A DNA stretch of 64,000 bases. Source: Diplolepis rosae. Lineage: Eukaryota; Arthropoda; Insecta; Hymenoptera; Diplolepididae. A program made the position numbers and the translations under genes. Below are positions 12,066 through 23,766 of this stretch, one piece after another. The stretch spans positions 9,920,001 to 9,984,000 of the forward strand of contig JAPYXD010000680.1 in NCBI GenBank assembly GCA_030998225.1, written 5' to 3'. Below the pieces are notes generated by a model. The model did not search any database and had not been told where the DNA came from. It saw only the letters and a list, made by a program, of their open reading frames with translations. Position 1 is the stretch's first letter, and the number at the start of each line of letters is the position of its first letter.

Positions 12066-12510
12066 AAGGTCATGTCTTACTTGAGTCACATGATCAAGTA
12101 ATCAATTTTTTTTCGTCCACAGAACTCTTTTTTTAATTAAAATACCACCCTAAAATTTTGAGAAATGATAGAAAGAACAATGAACTACGTTTATATGCCT
12201 CCTTTGTGGATGGAAATAAAAAATAAACATTTCGAAGAAATTAAATATGGACATTTTTTTTCTCCGTCGCATTTTAACACAAAACGAGAAATCGATTTGA
12301 AACTTAGGGAAATTAAATTAAAGGCAATGAAGAAGATCAGCCGATTATGTGTGATTACATAAAAAAAAAATTTCTTTGAATTTCTGCCGAAATGAGGCAG
12401 ATAAACGAAGTTCATTGTTCTCTTTGGCATTCTCCAAAGTTTCAGAGTGGTATTTTAATTTTTTTTTAAATTGATTTTTTGGTCATGTGTCTCAAGTAAG
12501 ACACGGCCTT
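12066..12510. mobile_element. 445-bp foldback element abutting the previous MITE
   Basis: The left end AAGGTCATGTCTTACTTGAG pairs with the right end CTCAAGTAAGACACGGCCTT. The arms are at least 165 bases long, and the same small peptide-like frame (around YVYMPP and YVYLPH) is read inward from both arms, as expected for a palindrome. No transposase. Confidence 0.85.
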
Positions 12511-13377
12511 AACTGGGCAAATCTTTATTGACGTCTTGTACGTGAACTTTAAATGCTTGGTGGGAATTTTATTCTAACACTAAGGTCAGATGAGAGGGAC
12601 AAAAACCAAGATTTCTGAAACGCCAATTCTCCTTCTTATTGTCTTTGTTTTCCATACTGACTTTTACCTCTTTGCACTCGCCACCATTCTTCTTCTCGAT
12701 CACTACTTTGAAAAATAAACGCGTATTAGGCGTGTCGGACGAACCCTTTTTCGCGAAAAAGCACAGTGGCACCGGTGCCACGATTGGAAATAAATCTTTT
12801 ACAGTAACAAATAGCGAACGTTTTTTCTTTTTTTCTGATTCTTTCTTTTTTCTTGAAAGAATGTCACGAAGCCACTCGATCCACTACAGACCTCCATTAG
12901 GAATAAGTTCATTGAAAGAGCACATTTGCCCATAATAAATAGTTTGCAAATTGTTGTATACGACTTTTTCTTATATTGAACACAATTTATTGTTTTTTAA
13001 CGCTTTTTCTACTCTACGAAATTTATCGAATTGGGGAATAATTTTGAAACTTATCTTTTGATAAAAGTCATTATTATTGATATTTTTTCCATTTATAAAT
13101 TAAAAGTAATGAATTGGAAGTTATTATTAAATTAAAAAAACTAAAAAATTACTCGTTTAAAACGAATAATTAGAGATTTGAAGAATTGCTTTATTTTACT
13201 TGCATACCTTTAATTTGGCGGTAACTCAGTTGACTGTTTTTTTAACTTGATATTTATTGACAACAATATAAATGTTTTTCGTGAGATAAACGAATTCCTA
13301 TAACAAAATAAAAGAATTGATACTCATATTTTGAGATTAAAGCCATGACATGGACGTGACTTTATCCAATACTTTTC
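12511..13377. other. no recognised gene
   Basis: A stretch of mixed composition at 12540-12940 followed by AT-rich DNA. Two overlapping open frames on opposite strands around 12570-12930 show no motif. Confidence 0.45.
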
Positions 13378-13531
13378 GCCCTTTTTATTCTAAAATTAAT
13401 AACTCAAATGGATCAATCATTTTTCCTGAATGTTCTGCATTTTATTCTGAACAGTTTTATAAACTTAACTGAACTATTTTTTTCCGTGTATGGAAAATCT
13501 ATTCGAGTTATTAATTTAAGAATGGGGACGA
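13378..13531. mobile_element. small inverted-repeat element
   Basis: TTAATAACTCAAATGGAT on the left pairs with ATCTATTCGAGTTATTAA on the right. The interior contains GAACTATTTTTTTCCGTGT, which is the 3' end of a repeat also present at 23250 and 39020, so one element may be nested in the other. Confidence 0.55.
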
Positions 13532-14687
13532 AAAAAATTTAGCAGAATGAACAAGCTTTTAAATATTTATTTTAATTCATCAAGATCATTTTTTATATTC
13601 AATAAGAAAATACAGTAATATTAGATGAAAAAGCTAGTTAAATCGATTTTATACAGAAACTCATTGTATCAGAATTATAAATTTTAGGAGAATAGCAATC
13701 TGATTTTAAAATGGTATAGAAGTTGCTCGAGAGAAATATTTTTGTATCTAATAAAAAAGGATAATTATACTGAAAGATGTGATTAATCGCGCTCTTTTAA
13801 TCTGGGAAAAATGTGAAATTAAGTCTTTCGCCGCGACTCCATGAAAATGCTTCGATACCCACTGGTAACTCTATTACGCTCCTGAAAATTCTCGTTACGG
13901 TCTAGCAACGGAGAGACGCAGCAGAGATGCATCGCACCGTGCAAATAAATTTCCATAGTTTTGCATACATGTTTTGATAATTGAGCCGCTTTACTCCGTG
14001 GCGAGTTTAGGTAGGTGCGGGTATATATTAAAGTACAACTAGTGTATATACTATATGCGGTATTAACGGAAGCTAAAAGATGACTGAGTTTCTAGATTAG
14101 CGATGTAGGTAAACTGCATTTCTATGACTTTTGAAAAGCAAGCTAAACAATTTTATATCAAAATAAGGTTACTCATATAGTTTTATGCATAAACTGTTAA
14201 TCAACAGTATTTTTCACTTACTGAGAATAATTTATGGTGGTTTAATCAACTGAACATGTTCTATCAATTAAGGGTGTAATCCACTGTACAGGTCCAAAAA
14301 ATCCTTTCCTTATGATCTTTTTTAATGGGGAGTATATTGTTAATCAATATAATTTTAATCAGCATCTAATATTCTAACATTTCACATAAATAAAAGATTT
14401 TTTTTTATATTCAACAAAATAGTTTGTTGAAATTGGCTCCCAGAAAAAAGGCACTCTCATGGCACAGGTGATTTTGGGGGTTGTAATGGGTTATCTGAAA
14501 AATTCAAAAAAGTTATTAGTCTATATGAGTGTGGCTATTGTTGCAATGAATATAATGTTTGAATGTTGCAAAATAACAAAATTAATAATTCTAATTTGAC
14601 ATTTTATTCTGGTACTGAAACAAATCATTTCCCGTTAAAGTAACAGAACTATTTTGTTTATAAAACAAAATTCACATTTTAGTTTTT

Positions 14688-15358
14688 TTAAGGTAGTTGT
14701 CGTGCCAAAAATCAGTCTCTGGAAAAAGAAGTTTTTCTATGATTTCAAGACTGAAAATTATATCATCAGCCGTGTCATATGTAAGGAAAGATACTCTTTT
14801 TAATGAAAAAATTTAAAAATTACGAAAAATAATTTTTTAATAATGTTTTTTGTAATAGGATTTTTCCTTACTATCGCTTCTTACCAATTTTTTTAAAATG
14901 ATTGAAATTTCTTAAATCATAGCTTATTTTTTCGGGGAAAATATTCTCTACAACTTAACCGTTTCCAATTTTTGAAAATAAATTCTTTAATGGCTGAAAT
15001 CATTAAAAATCATTTTTCCAAAACAAAATTTTTATAAACAAATTGCTGAATTTGATAATAATTGATTAATTTTCAAAAATTGGAAACGGTTAAGTTGTAG
15101 AGAATATTTTCCCCGAAAAAATAAGCTGATTTAAGAAACTTCAATCATTTTCAAAAAATTGGTAAGAAGCGATAGTATGGAAAAATCCTATTACAAAAAA
15201 CATTATTAAACAATTATTTTTCGTAATTTTTAAATTTTTTCATTAAAAAGAGTGTCTTTCCTTACATATGACACGGCTGATGATATAATTTCCAGTCTTG
15301 AAATCATAGAAAAACTTCTTTTTCCAGAGACTGATTTTTGGCACGACAACTACCTTAA
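14688..15358. mobile_element. TTAA-bounded foldback element (copy 1)
   Basis: The element starts TTAAGGTAGTTGTCGTGCC and ends with its complement GGCACGACAACTACCTTAA. The two arms of about 300 bases are near-perfect inverted copies, including AATCAGTCTCTGG and CATCAGCCGTGTCATATG. Length about 663 bases between TTAA tetranucleotides. A close copy lies at 51861 and diverged ones at 43612 and 38165. TTAA targets are used by the piggyBac and Kolobok superfamilies; the terminal GG does not decide between them and piggyBac ends normally begin CC. Confidence 0.85.
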
Positions 15359-17287
15359 AAAAAACTATTCTCTTGTCATGGAAATAAACAAAGCTTATTC
15401 GGCTTCTATAAAATAAAATTTTTATCAGCCTACAACAAATTTTATGCTGTTACTTTAATTCACAAATATTTCCCCTTACAGTACCTGAACAATTGCGTTG
15501 AAATGAGAAAACTGGCATGATAGAAAATTAGTCTCAGCATACTGTTTTCCTCTTTTTTACAAAATATGTTCGGCCTGGGCTTGAAAGATGAAAAGAATGG
15601 AATTTTGATTTGTCTAAAGATAATTTCCAAGAGTAGACGATTTTTTAAGATTTGCTTCAATCAAGGTCATAAATTTGGACGTCCTTCTGTCTCCTTCTGT
15701 AATGTCTGCTTGGGGACGATATAGGGGCGATATCGCAGCATCCGTATAATAATGCGCATGATGAAGGATCTTTCAGAGAATTCTTGGCAGCGACTTCTCT
15801 TCTCGCGAGGCTCCAGAAGATGGAGCGGAAGAAGTCGAAGAACTGCTACTTGAAGAAGCAACGATACCAAGAGAAAAATTACTGTATTCAGGGTGGTGTG
15901 GGTTCTTGGCCCTTGTATCCAGGCAAGTCTAAGGCCGTTCCCTCCTTTCTCTCTCTCTCTCTTTCTCATCTCCCTTTTCTCTCTTTCTTTATCTCTTTGC
16001 TAGTAGTTTAGTATATAGTATATACTATATCCGTCCTGAACTGAATCAGGATCCGCCGACCAAAGCAAATATTTGGAGCCTCGCCACTAAAAACTCGAGC
16101 GAGCCAACGGACGAGTTGATTTGTTTCCCTACATCACGACTTACCGTACCTTCTTTTTTGACCCAATCTTCCAGACTCAGCTTCCCTTTTACCGTTCTCC
16201 TTCCCCTCACGCGCAACGAATACGTCCTTCGTTCCTCCTACTCATGGACTTTAGCAACCTGCTGAGCAAGCAACTTCTTCTTCCGCCCTGGACCGATCCT
16301 ACATTTTATGGAATGCAAATTTTTATTCCCTCGGTGTCTTCTTGATAACGGATGTGCAGCACTTCTGGACTTGAGAAGTCGACTCTTTATCAAGGTGATC
16401 GGTGTTCAAGTAAAGCCTCTTAATCCGATTAATTGTGCTCTTCGTTCCTGATTAATTAGGGTTCAAGTCGTTCAAACTTGGTCACGTGCCAGACGTCTGA
16501 GACAGTTTCTGATTCTTAGTACTTTGTTTTCATAATTAATGATTCTAATTTTTACTTTTTTTCTACATTTTTATCGCATATGAGAAAGTATTATAATTGT
16601 GTAAAATTTGATCCCCACTTTTTTTAAGGGATGTCCATGTTTCATGACTTCCTGAATCAGAAAAAAGGGTTTTTTCAATCCTGCCTGCCCCCTTATAAAT
16701 TTTTTCAATGTTACTAAAATTAGAAAAGTTACAGTATTTTAAATCCTAAAAAAGTCAATAATAAAAATCCATTTTTCAGTCAAATTATACAAAATACGAA
16801 AATGTCACAATGCAAAATAATTTTTTGCTTAAATCATTTCTACGAATTCCCATTCACACATTATTTGATACGATGAATATTTTTGTTTTCATTTTTGAAA
16901 AACACTTTTGAAAATCAATAATTCGATTTTTTAAACAAAATATGCGAAACATGAAAAAAAAAATTTAATGCAGAATTTTTTGCTTGAAAAGGTATACTAA
17001 TTTTCATCAAGACATTTTTGGATAAAATGTATATTTTTCGTTCTGATTGAAACAAAAAAATATGAAAATATGAAACAATGAAATTTCAAAAATATAAATA
17101 TTACCTGAAAATCAATATAGGCTTACACTTATAATTTTTTCCTTTAAATCACGAGTGTATTCCTCAAAGTCGAAGTAACTTTGAGAAAATATAATCCACA
17201 TTTACAATATTATAAAATTAACTGCAGCGATGAGAATGTGCCCGTGACGTGGGCAGATTTTTTTCATTACTTTTATTAAGAAATTAA
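15359..17287. other. no recognised gene; CT-rich tract
   Basis: 15660-16480 is GC-richer and includes a CT microsatellite-like tract at 15945-15995. Short open frames on both strands here overlap and carry no motifs. 16500-17287 is AT-rich with no structure that I could support. Confidence 0.45.
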
Positions 17288-17657
17288 CAGGGTGGTCGCT
17301 TGACCGGGCAATCGGGAAAACTGGGAATTTTCTGTGACCTGGAGAAACCGGGAAATGACCGGGAATTTTTTAAAATTTTTAGTAAAAAACGATTTCAAGA
17401 AAAATATATTTCGTTCAACAATAACACTCTATGATCTCATTACATTAACTACAATTAAGATATTTATATTAGGTTCAAAACCTGTGTATGTTCAGTATTG
17501 ATGTTCAAAATATTAAATAAAAAATATTTTAAAACTTTGAAAACTCATTGCATTAACTGTTATTCATTGGAAACTATTTTCTTAATGACCGGGAAAAAAT
17601 TTTCGATGACCGGTAAATGACCGGGAATTATTTTCGTTGATGAAAACGGTCACCCTG
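17288..17657. mobile_element. hAT-like MITE with GACCGGG repeats
   Basis: Ends are CAGGGTGGTCGC and CGGTCACCCTG, flanked by AATTAA on both sides (a 6-base match that may be part of a longer, decayed target duplication). Subterminal copies of TGACCGGGAA or close variants occur in both flanks. CAGGG-type ends are usual for hAT elements. Length 370 bases, non-coding. Confidence 0.75.
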
Positions 17658-17899
17658 AATTAAGAATAGTTAAAACATTATTTATTTTATCAGCTCAGCA
17701 AGTTGCATTGGATATTAAAAATCTTTTCGGAAATAGACATTTATCTCGACTAGGGAGTGGAATAATTTAAATTATAGTTTCTACTTTTTGGTTCCAAGCG
17801 ATGGAAACTTTTATTTCTGGTTCCTGCTGTAACGTAAGAATCCCAAAATAATGAGGTTCAGGTTTAATACTAGAACTACAAATTAGTACTTTTTAATCC

Positions 17900-18633
17900 T
17901 ACACTGTTAGAAATATAATATGCCATGTTTGCGAAACATGTCTGCTATTATATTGACCCAAAATAACAAAATGAATAAAAATTACTGTTAGAAATGTTTG
18001 TAAATCTACGAAATTTTTATGATACAAAAGTAACGTAAAATTTGACAATATTCATGATGTTTTGGAGTAAAGTATCTTAACCCATTGGCCTATTTTGACG
18101 AGTTTCATTCACCATTTAAATGATGGCCATTGCGTGGTTTGACGAGTGTTGCACGCCTGTTCAAAAATCGAGGTTTGTTCTAAATTTTTTCTATTTTCAC
18201 TAAATTTCATGACATTCTGTTGCATTTATTGAGGTTTTTGTCCACCTTCATGAATTTTCTGTTAAACTGAAAATTAAATCATATTTCTAGACAAGTTTTT
18301 CCACAGAAAAATCATAGGCCAATGGGTTAAAATTGCGAAAAATGTACTGATTTTTTTGAAATTTCTCTTAATATTATGAAACTTAACTGAATTTTCATAA
18401 AATGTATTTTAAAACTAAAAAACTGTAAAATAATTTTTATAACATTTATCATAAAATTACAATACTCTAACAAAATTTTCAGTTACATGCAACTACATAA
18501 AACTTCAGTTTTTTTAATTTACTAAAAATTAACTGAATTTTCAGAATTTCTATCATAATTTTACGAAACTCTCACTGAACAAAACTAGAGTCACGTGTTT
18601 CGGGAAATTACGGTCGAAATTTCTAACAATGTA
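17900..18633. mobile_element. CACTGTTAG element, interrupted
   Basis: The left end TACACTGTTAGAAAT pairs with the right end ATTTCTAACAATGTA. The interior has no transposase and contains a complete piggyBac-like MITE at 18077-18330. The same terminal motif bounds the element at 63484-63996. Superfamily not assigned. Confidence 0.7.
18077..18330. mobile_element. piggyBac-like MITE, TTAA target duplication
   Basis: TTAA at 18077-18080 is followed by CCCATTGGCCTAT; the complement ATAGGCCAATGGG ends at 18326 and is followed by TTAA at 18327-18330. TTAA duplication plus CCC termini is the piggyBac signature. The 246-base body has no transposase. It lies wholly within the older CACTGTTAG element. 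Confidence 0.85.
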
Positions 18634-19460
18634 AGCTCAACGGGAAATATATTTTAGAATTTCTAAAATTTCCCTATTTTTCAAATTTTTTTTGCCAAAA
18701 TGAGGGAACGCAGTGATTCAGGCAAATGCGACACGTGCCTTACGTGAGTACATAGCGCACATCGTATATCTATAGAGAAAACCGCTAAAGTCAATGCGGT
18801 TGGCGAAGAGCTGACGTGGAGGCGGTGTGGGGAGGGAGGGGGGGGGGGTTCTCGGTATAAACGCGAGCCGCTCGGATGTCGCGTTTGCGCATTCGCGAGA
18901 CATGGCAGGGGATTTAATTGGATGGACACCATCACACGGTACTTAATTAACTAATTAATTTCACGCAGGATGCGAACACGAGGAGGTACGAGCTCCCTCG
19001 TCTTTCGCCAACATTGAGCCTCTAAACCGAGAGCAGACTGCGAGACTTATGATTCGTGAGTATATTAAGGTGCTGCGAACACATTACCAACAGCCGACGA
19101 ACTGAGGGCAGTACTCCCCAGTTTATTATTCGTGTCATAAAATTTGATCAAAGCGGTCTCTCTGCATCCGTTTCGACAGATATTTATATAGGTCGACGAA
19201 ATTGTTACAAAGAAAAGAGATTTTTTCAGAGATGTCGCTTTGTCCGACCTACGTGGACTTGGCATTGCGAAATAAAAATGTCTTTCTGATGTTCAAGCTG
19301 GTTTAAATTGAGTACTTTCGGCATATTTGCATAAGGTTTTTAGAAGGGAAGAATTTATGGTTGCGGTTGAAAGGATTTTGAAATTGTATTTAGCTTGGAG
19401 CTTGAATTGTTATTGCTTGGATTTTATTTTCAAGATGAAAGCTTGAGGTTCGTGTTTGGT
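18634..19460. other. GC-richer unique DNA, possible promoter
   Basis: 18700-19290 is markedly GC-richer and CpG-rich, with a G run at 18838-18849 and a TATAAACGCG box at about 18857. It could be a promoter or first-exon region, but no exon could be identified. Overlapping open frames of 60-84 codons occur on both strands and none has a motif. Confidence 0.3.
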
Positions 19461-19574
19461 ACAGTGTTAGAAATTTTTGTATTAAATTTAACATAAAAAT
19501 GTGTGAAGTCATTTGTATATGCAGTGTATGAAATTTGATATATAAGATTGTGAAAACTGATACTTTTTTAATTT

Positions 19575-19829
19575 CACTGTTAGAAATTTCTGTATTAAAC
19601 TTTCATTAGATGCAATGGAGCATCTTAAAAAATACAAACTTTCATATGAATTTTAATACACATGTGTATATATTTCAATAATGTTTGTTAGCTTTAATAT
19701 AATTTGATTGAAAAGTTATTAAATTTAATATAAATGTATATTAATTTTTCATAATATACAAATCCATTAATTTTAATTGGACACTTGTATATTAAAGTCT
19801 ATTGAATTTAATAAGATTTTTAAGAGTGT
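19575..19829. mobile_element. CACTGTTAGAAATTTCTG repeat copy
   Basis: It begins CACTGTTAGAAATTTCTG and closely matches 37686-37980 along its length, for instance ACACATGTGTATATAT, TAATGTTTGTTA and AAGTCTATT. A partial head-to-tail copy starting ACAGTGTTAGAAATTT lies just upstream at 19461. A further 3' fragment is at about 20500-20576. Non-coding. Confidence 0.65.
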
Positions 19830-21689
19830 GGCGATAAAAGAGGGTATTTTCTAGTTTTTTTAAATAACTTGCTAATCCATAAAAATTGCGAATAATAATT
19901 TTAACAATTTTAATTATGTATATATTTATTCATGGTTAAGTTTTCTTGTAAACGATGTCAGAAGTACGGCATAAGCAGGTAGACTTGCGCTAAAAATTCC
20001 TCTAAATGTGGGATTTATCACGTGTAAAAGTTCTCATAAGTTAAGCTATCTAATTCTTGATAAACTGGGATAATATAAACAATTAAGGAATAAATTGACG
20101 TTTTTAGAAATGTTCTAAAATGTATTACATTTATACATTACAAAGGCAACAAATTATTTGGAATTGAAAATTTTCTTAAGGGATTAGGGTCAATTAAAAG
20201 GTCAAAAAGTCTTTTCTTACGAATTTTTGTTTAAGATCGGTTTCTTTATTTTTTACCAATGTTTTTTTAATTGATTAAAGTATGTTTCAAGAAGTTACAA
20301 TAATGCGCTTCCTACTGCTGCTTAAAACAGAATCATCTCCAATCAAAAATTCATTAATAAATTGTTCTGGCTACTGCTTGGAAAAAGGGTTTTGGGAAAT
20401 TTTTATTTTCTATAAAATGGCGGATCTTTAAAGTCAAAGTTCATTTTTCGCTTTAAAAAAATGCCCATTTCTCGACTATAAAAAATATTTATTATTTTAC
20501 ACATAATCAATACGAAATATTAAATTTAATATACAATGGTGTATGAAATTGAAAAATATTTTTATCAGTGTTTTGTAAATCAGTCGAAGACAACTGATTG
20601 TAAAATAAGAAGTGCGCTACAGGTTTGAAATTTGTCAAATTCTAAGTGATTGAGATTTAGAAATCATATTTATATGTTTTTGTTATTTTGCTTTTGTTTT
20701 ATTCCTTTTGTATGATGTACTCTACTGACAACTTTATTGTAAGTGGGTCGTTAATTACCCTTACGAATTATGACTCTGCTCACGGATCGAAGTCAATCTA
20801 TATAATATACTAATTTTATCCACTTAAATAATCCAATCAATATAGAGGAAATATTGTGCTCACCAATAGATTTACTGACTTGACAAATTTTTAGATTACC
20901 CCATCCATTCAAATGGTGCGCATAACCTTGTTTACTTGCCACGCCAATAAATTCAAATAATCAGGGTAGAAATTTCACGTGGGCAGAAGAAAAGACATGC
21001 AATTGGCTTTTTCTATCACTACTCAAGACTGCATGAAATTCATTCGACTGCGAGAAGTTTTTGTTAATTTGGCCCGAAGCCTTTCAGTCAGACGTAAATG
21101 TGGATATAAAAATTTAAAAATAGACAAAGTTATGATATAATTTATTTGATAACGCTCCTGATTAAAAATGATGTTCCAGATAGAAATTTTTGGTTTAAAT
21201 TAAGTATACATAGAAAAATTCATTATTTGAATTTTACGCTTAAACCTTATTTCCATAAACATAGAAATTTTGTGTTCCTATATTAGATACTTTGATTAAA
21301 ATTGAATCACAATAAAGTAGGTTCGTTTTGGCGAGCTGGATTAAATCACTGTGTGATGAGGCTGTTATATCTTTCGCGCAACATTTCTTGGACGTCGGTA
21401 CGTGTAGCGGCATCTCGAAGCTGTTAATGAGTTGATTAATGTTCTGCGGTCTTGACTATTTCTTCCAAATTGTTTTTATCTACACACCGTTCCGAGATCG
21501 ACCATCGGCTCTTGTCGAGACGTGAATTATAGCGCGGAAGTATTCCAGATGGTTACTTGTTACTTTCGACTTGTCGACTTCGTCGCCATCGACTTCGAAT
21601 ACAGATTAAGGGTTCATTACTTCTTTATCTCAAAAAAATTCGCTCAACACGACCTTGATGCAAATTCCCTACGGTGACTTGAAAATTAT
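19830..21689. other. no recognised gene
   Basis: AT-rich apart from a mixed stretch at 21320-21600. It holds a short fragment of the CACTG family near 20500-20576. Nothing else could be supported. Confidence 0.45.
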
Positions 21690-21885
21690 GTAAGAATGCT
21701 CGTTGATATATGTATTACCAAATGAACCAATATCTTTGATTAAGTCTTTAACCAAATCGTATTGAAACGAACTAACCTTTGTTAAATTAACCAAAAATTT
21801 GGTCAACTGTATAACCAAATTATTTGGGTGATCCAACTGAATATTGGCTAGATTAGCCAAGTATTTTCTTGAGTGGATAAATTGA
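21690..21885. repeat. ACCAA/TTGGT-rich repeat block
   Basis: The motif ACCAA and its complement TTGGT recur many times in alternating orientation within 200 bases, for example TTAACCAAA, TTTGGTCAAC and AACCAAATTA. A similar block lies at 23283-23420 and related ones at 29050-29190 and 55420-55570. This looks like a MITE family whose body is made of a short degenerate inverted motif. Confidence 0.55.
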
Positions 21886-21897
21886 AAAAAATTTTAG

Positions 21898-22852
21898 GTA
21901 CACTCTAAAAACGGAATATTGACTGTCGAACAATTCCGTTCACTATGAATGGATTTTCTACTCAAAATTGGCATAAGAGGAAATCCTCTAACAGTTGAAG
22001 TATTTTCGTTTCAAGTGCTATCATTTTATTGCCAAAGTGTTTCCTTTGGTCTGGAAATGAAATCCTTTGTCGTGTGAAGGAAGTATAATTTTGATGTTAA
22101 AAGAAAACAAATTCTATGATATAACCTATAAGAAATATAGACAAGCCAAACTTTGACAAATCCCAATATTCAATCGATCATTTTCAATAATATAATAACG
22201 ACCCGTCTTAGATTTCAGCTTAAAGAAATTTTAAGATATAACTTTGCTTACATTACAAATTTTCCAATACGTGTAAAATTGAAAGTCCATGATCTATTAA
22301 ATATATAATGTTGAAAAAGTGTTACAAAATTATTTTTAAACTTTGTTGCATTTTAAATTTCACAATAAATTCAATAGTAAACATTTTACTAGTAATTTCA
22401 AATCAAAATATTTTTTTACAAATAAAAAACAACTGTATATTTCATAAAATGAATAAATTGTATAAAAAATTATACATATACGAAACTGTTTTACGGAAAA
22501 AAATGTGTAGCTGTCACAAGGATATTTTAGGTTATAGTAGCCACATTTATGATTAGGATAGTACTGACAAAATATCTGTGAACAGATTAGCACCAGACGA
22601 TGTACACTCACTAATGCGCAGGCGCACTTCGTCTCCTAGTCTAGAAATGCAATCCTTACATAATTAGAGGATTTCTTTTCAGAGTAAAAAAAATCGTTCA
22701 TTGCTAAAAATATTTTCTTTTTGCATCTCACAGATGAGTTTTGTAACAGGAAAAAGATTCTGTTGGTAGACAAAAGGAATATGCTTAATTTCAATGGATG
22801 CATTCTGAAAAGAACGTAATTTCACTATGGATAGACTTTTTTTTAGAGTGTA
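21898..22852. mobile_element. CACTCTAAAAA-ended element
   Basis: The left end TACACTCTAAAAACGG and the right end TTTTTTTTAGAGTGTA are inverted, and CACTATG near each end also pairs. About 955 bases, AT-rich, no transposase. Overlapping open frames on both strands at 22308-22611 lack motifs. Confidence 0.5.
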
Positions 22853-22934
22853 TCTGTATTTGCATGATCTTTATCAGATCTCAAAATTTTCAACATAAAA
22901 CAACTATTATTTTAGAAACCTTAAAAATTATTCG

Positions 22935-23291
22935 GTTAAGACCATAGATCAATCGGACCACGTGACCCAATTTTACATTTATTTGTTCATTTAAGATAAC
23001 TTTTTTAATTTACAAAGTATCTTTCTGAAAATTTGGGAAACGTAACAAAAGTCAATGAAGCACGTCTGTCAACTCCTATTTAGTAGAAATTTTCAAGAAA
23101 ATTTAATGAACTTTTTAGAATAAAATGCAGAACTTGCAATGATTTTTTCTGAATGTTACGCACTTAATTCCTGAAAAGTTCTGTAAATTTTCCAAAACTC
23201 TTTCCCGTAAATTCCTGTATCCCCAACTCTTAAACAGTTCTATAAACTTTACTAAACTATTTTTTTCCGTGTGGTTGATCCATGGCCTTAA
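22935..23291. mobile_element. CACGTG-type MITE (copy 2), interrupted
   Basis: The left arm has TTAAGACCATAGATCAATC and GGACCACGTGAC; the right arm ends GGTTGATCCATGGCCTTAA. The middle belongs to another repeat whose 3' end GAACTATTTTTTTCCGTGT (here with CTAAACTA) also occurs at 13.48 and 39.02 kb. Both edges carry TTAA. Confidence 0.65.
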
Positions 23292-23766
23292 TGTAACCAA
23301 ATTTTGTTCACCAAATTCTTGGTTGATTCAACCAAAGTAGGTTCAAGTAGATACAATCTAATTAATTCAAACAAATATTTTAATTGATCCAACCAAACTT
23401 TGTTTGACTTGACCAGAGATCTTAATTTCTTTAATAAGATGATTTGCTTTGATTACGAAAATTGACTAATGGTAAAAAATCATAAAATTTATCATGAACA
23501 ATAAATTATTGATTAAATTCTAATTGAGGAACATTTCGTGAAAAAAAAATTAATTTCTATCTATTTTGAGGTTAGGTTAAATACCTTTTGTCGCTGCCAT
23601 TTTTTGTCTGCAGTGCATGTGTTCGGTTCCCAATAATTGATTCGGATTTGAAAAAAATGAATATGTGACTATTGTACACAGAAAATTATCTGTTGCATTT
23701 ACTGAGTCCATAAGTTTAAATAGTGACAGAATAATATCTCTGAAAATTTAACAGATAATTCAGTAC

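Noticed and set aside
18850..18935. core promoter with TATAAACGCG
   Set aside because: A TATA-like box in GC-rich DNA without any linked exon is not enough evidence to call a promoter.
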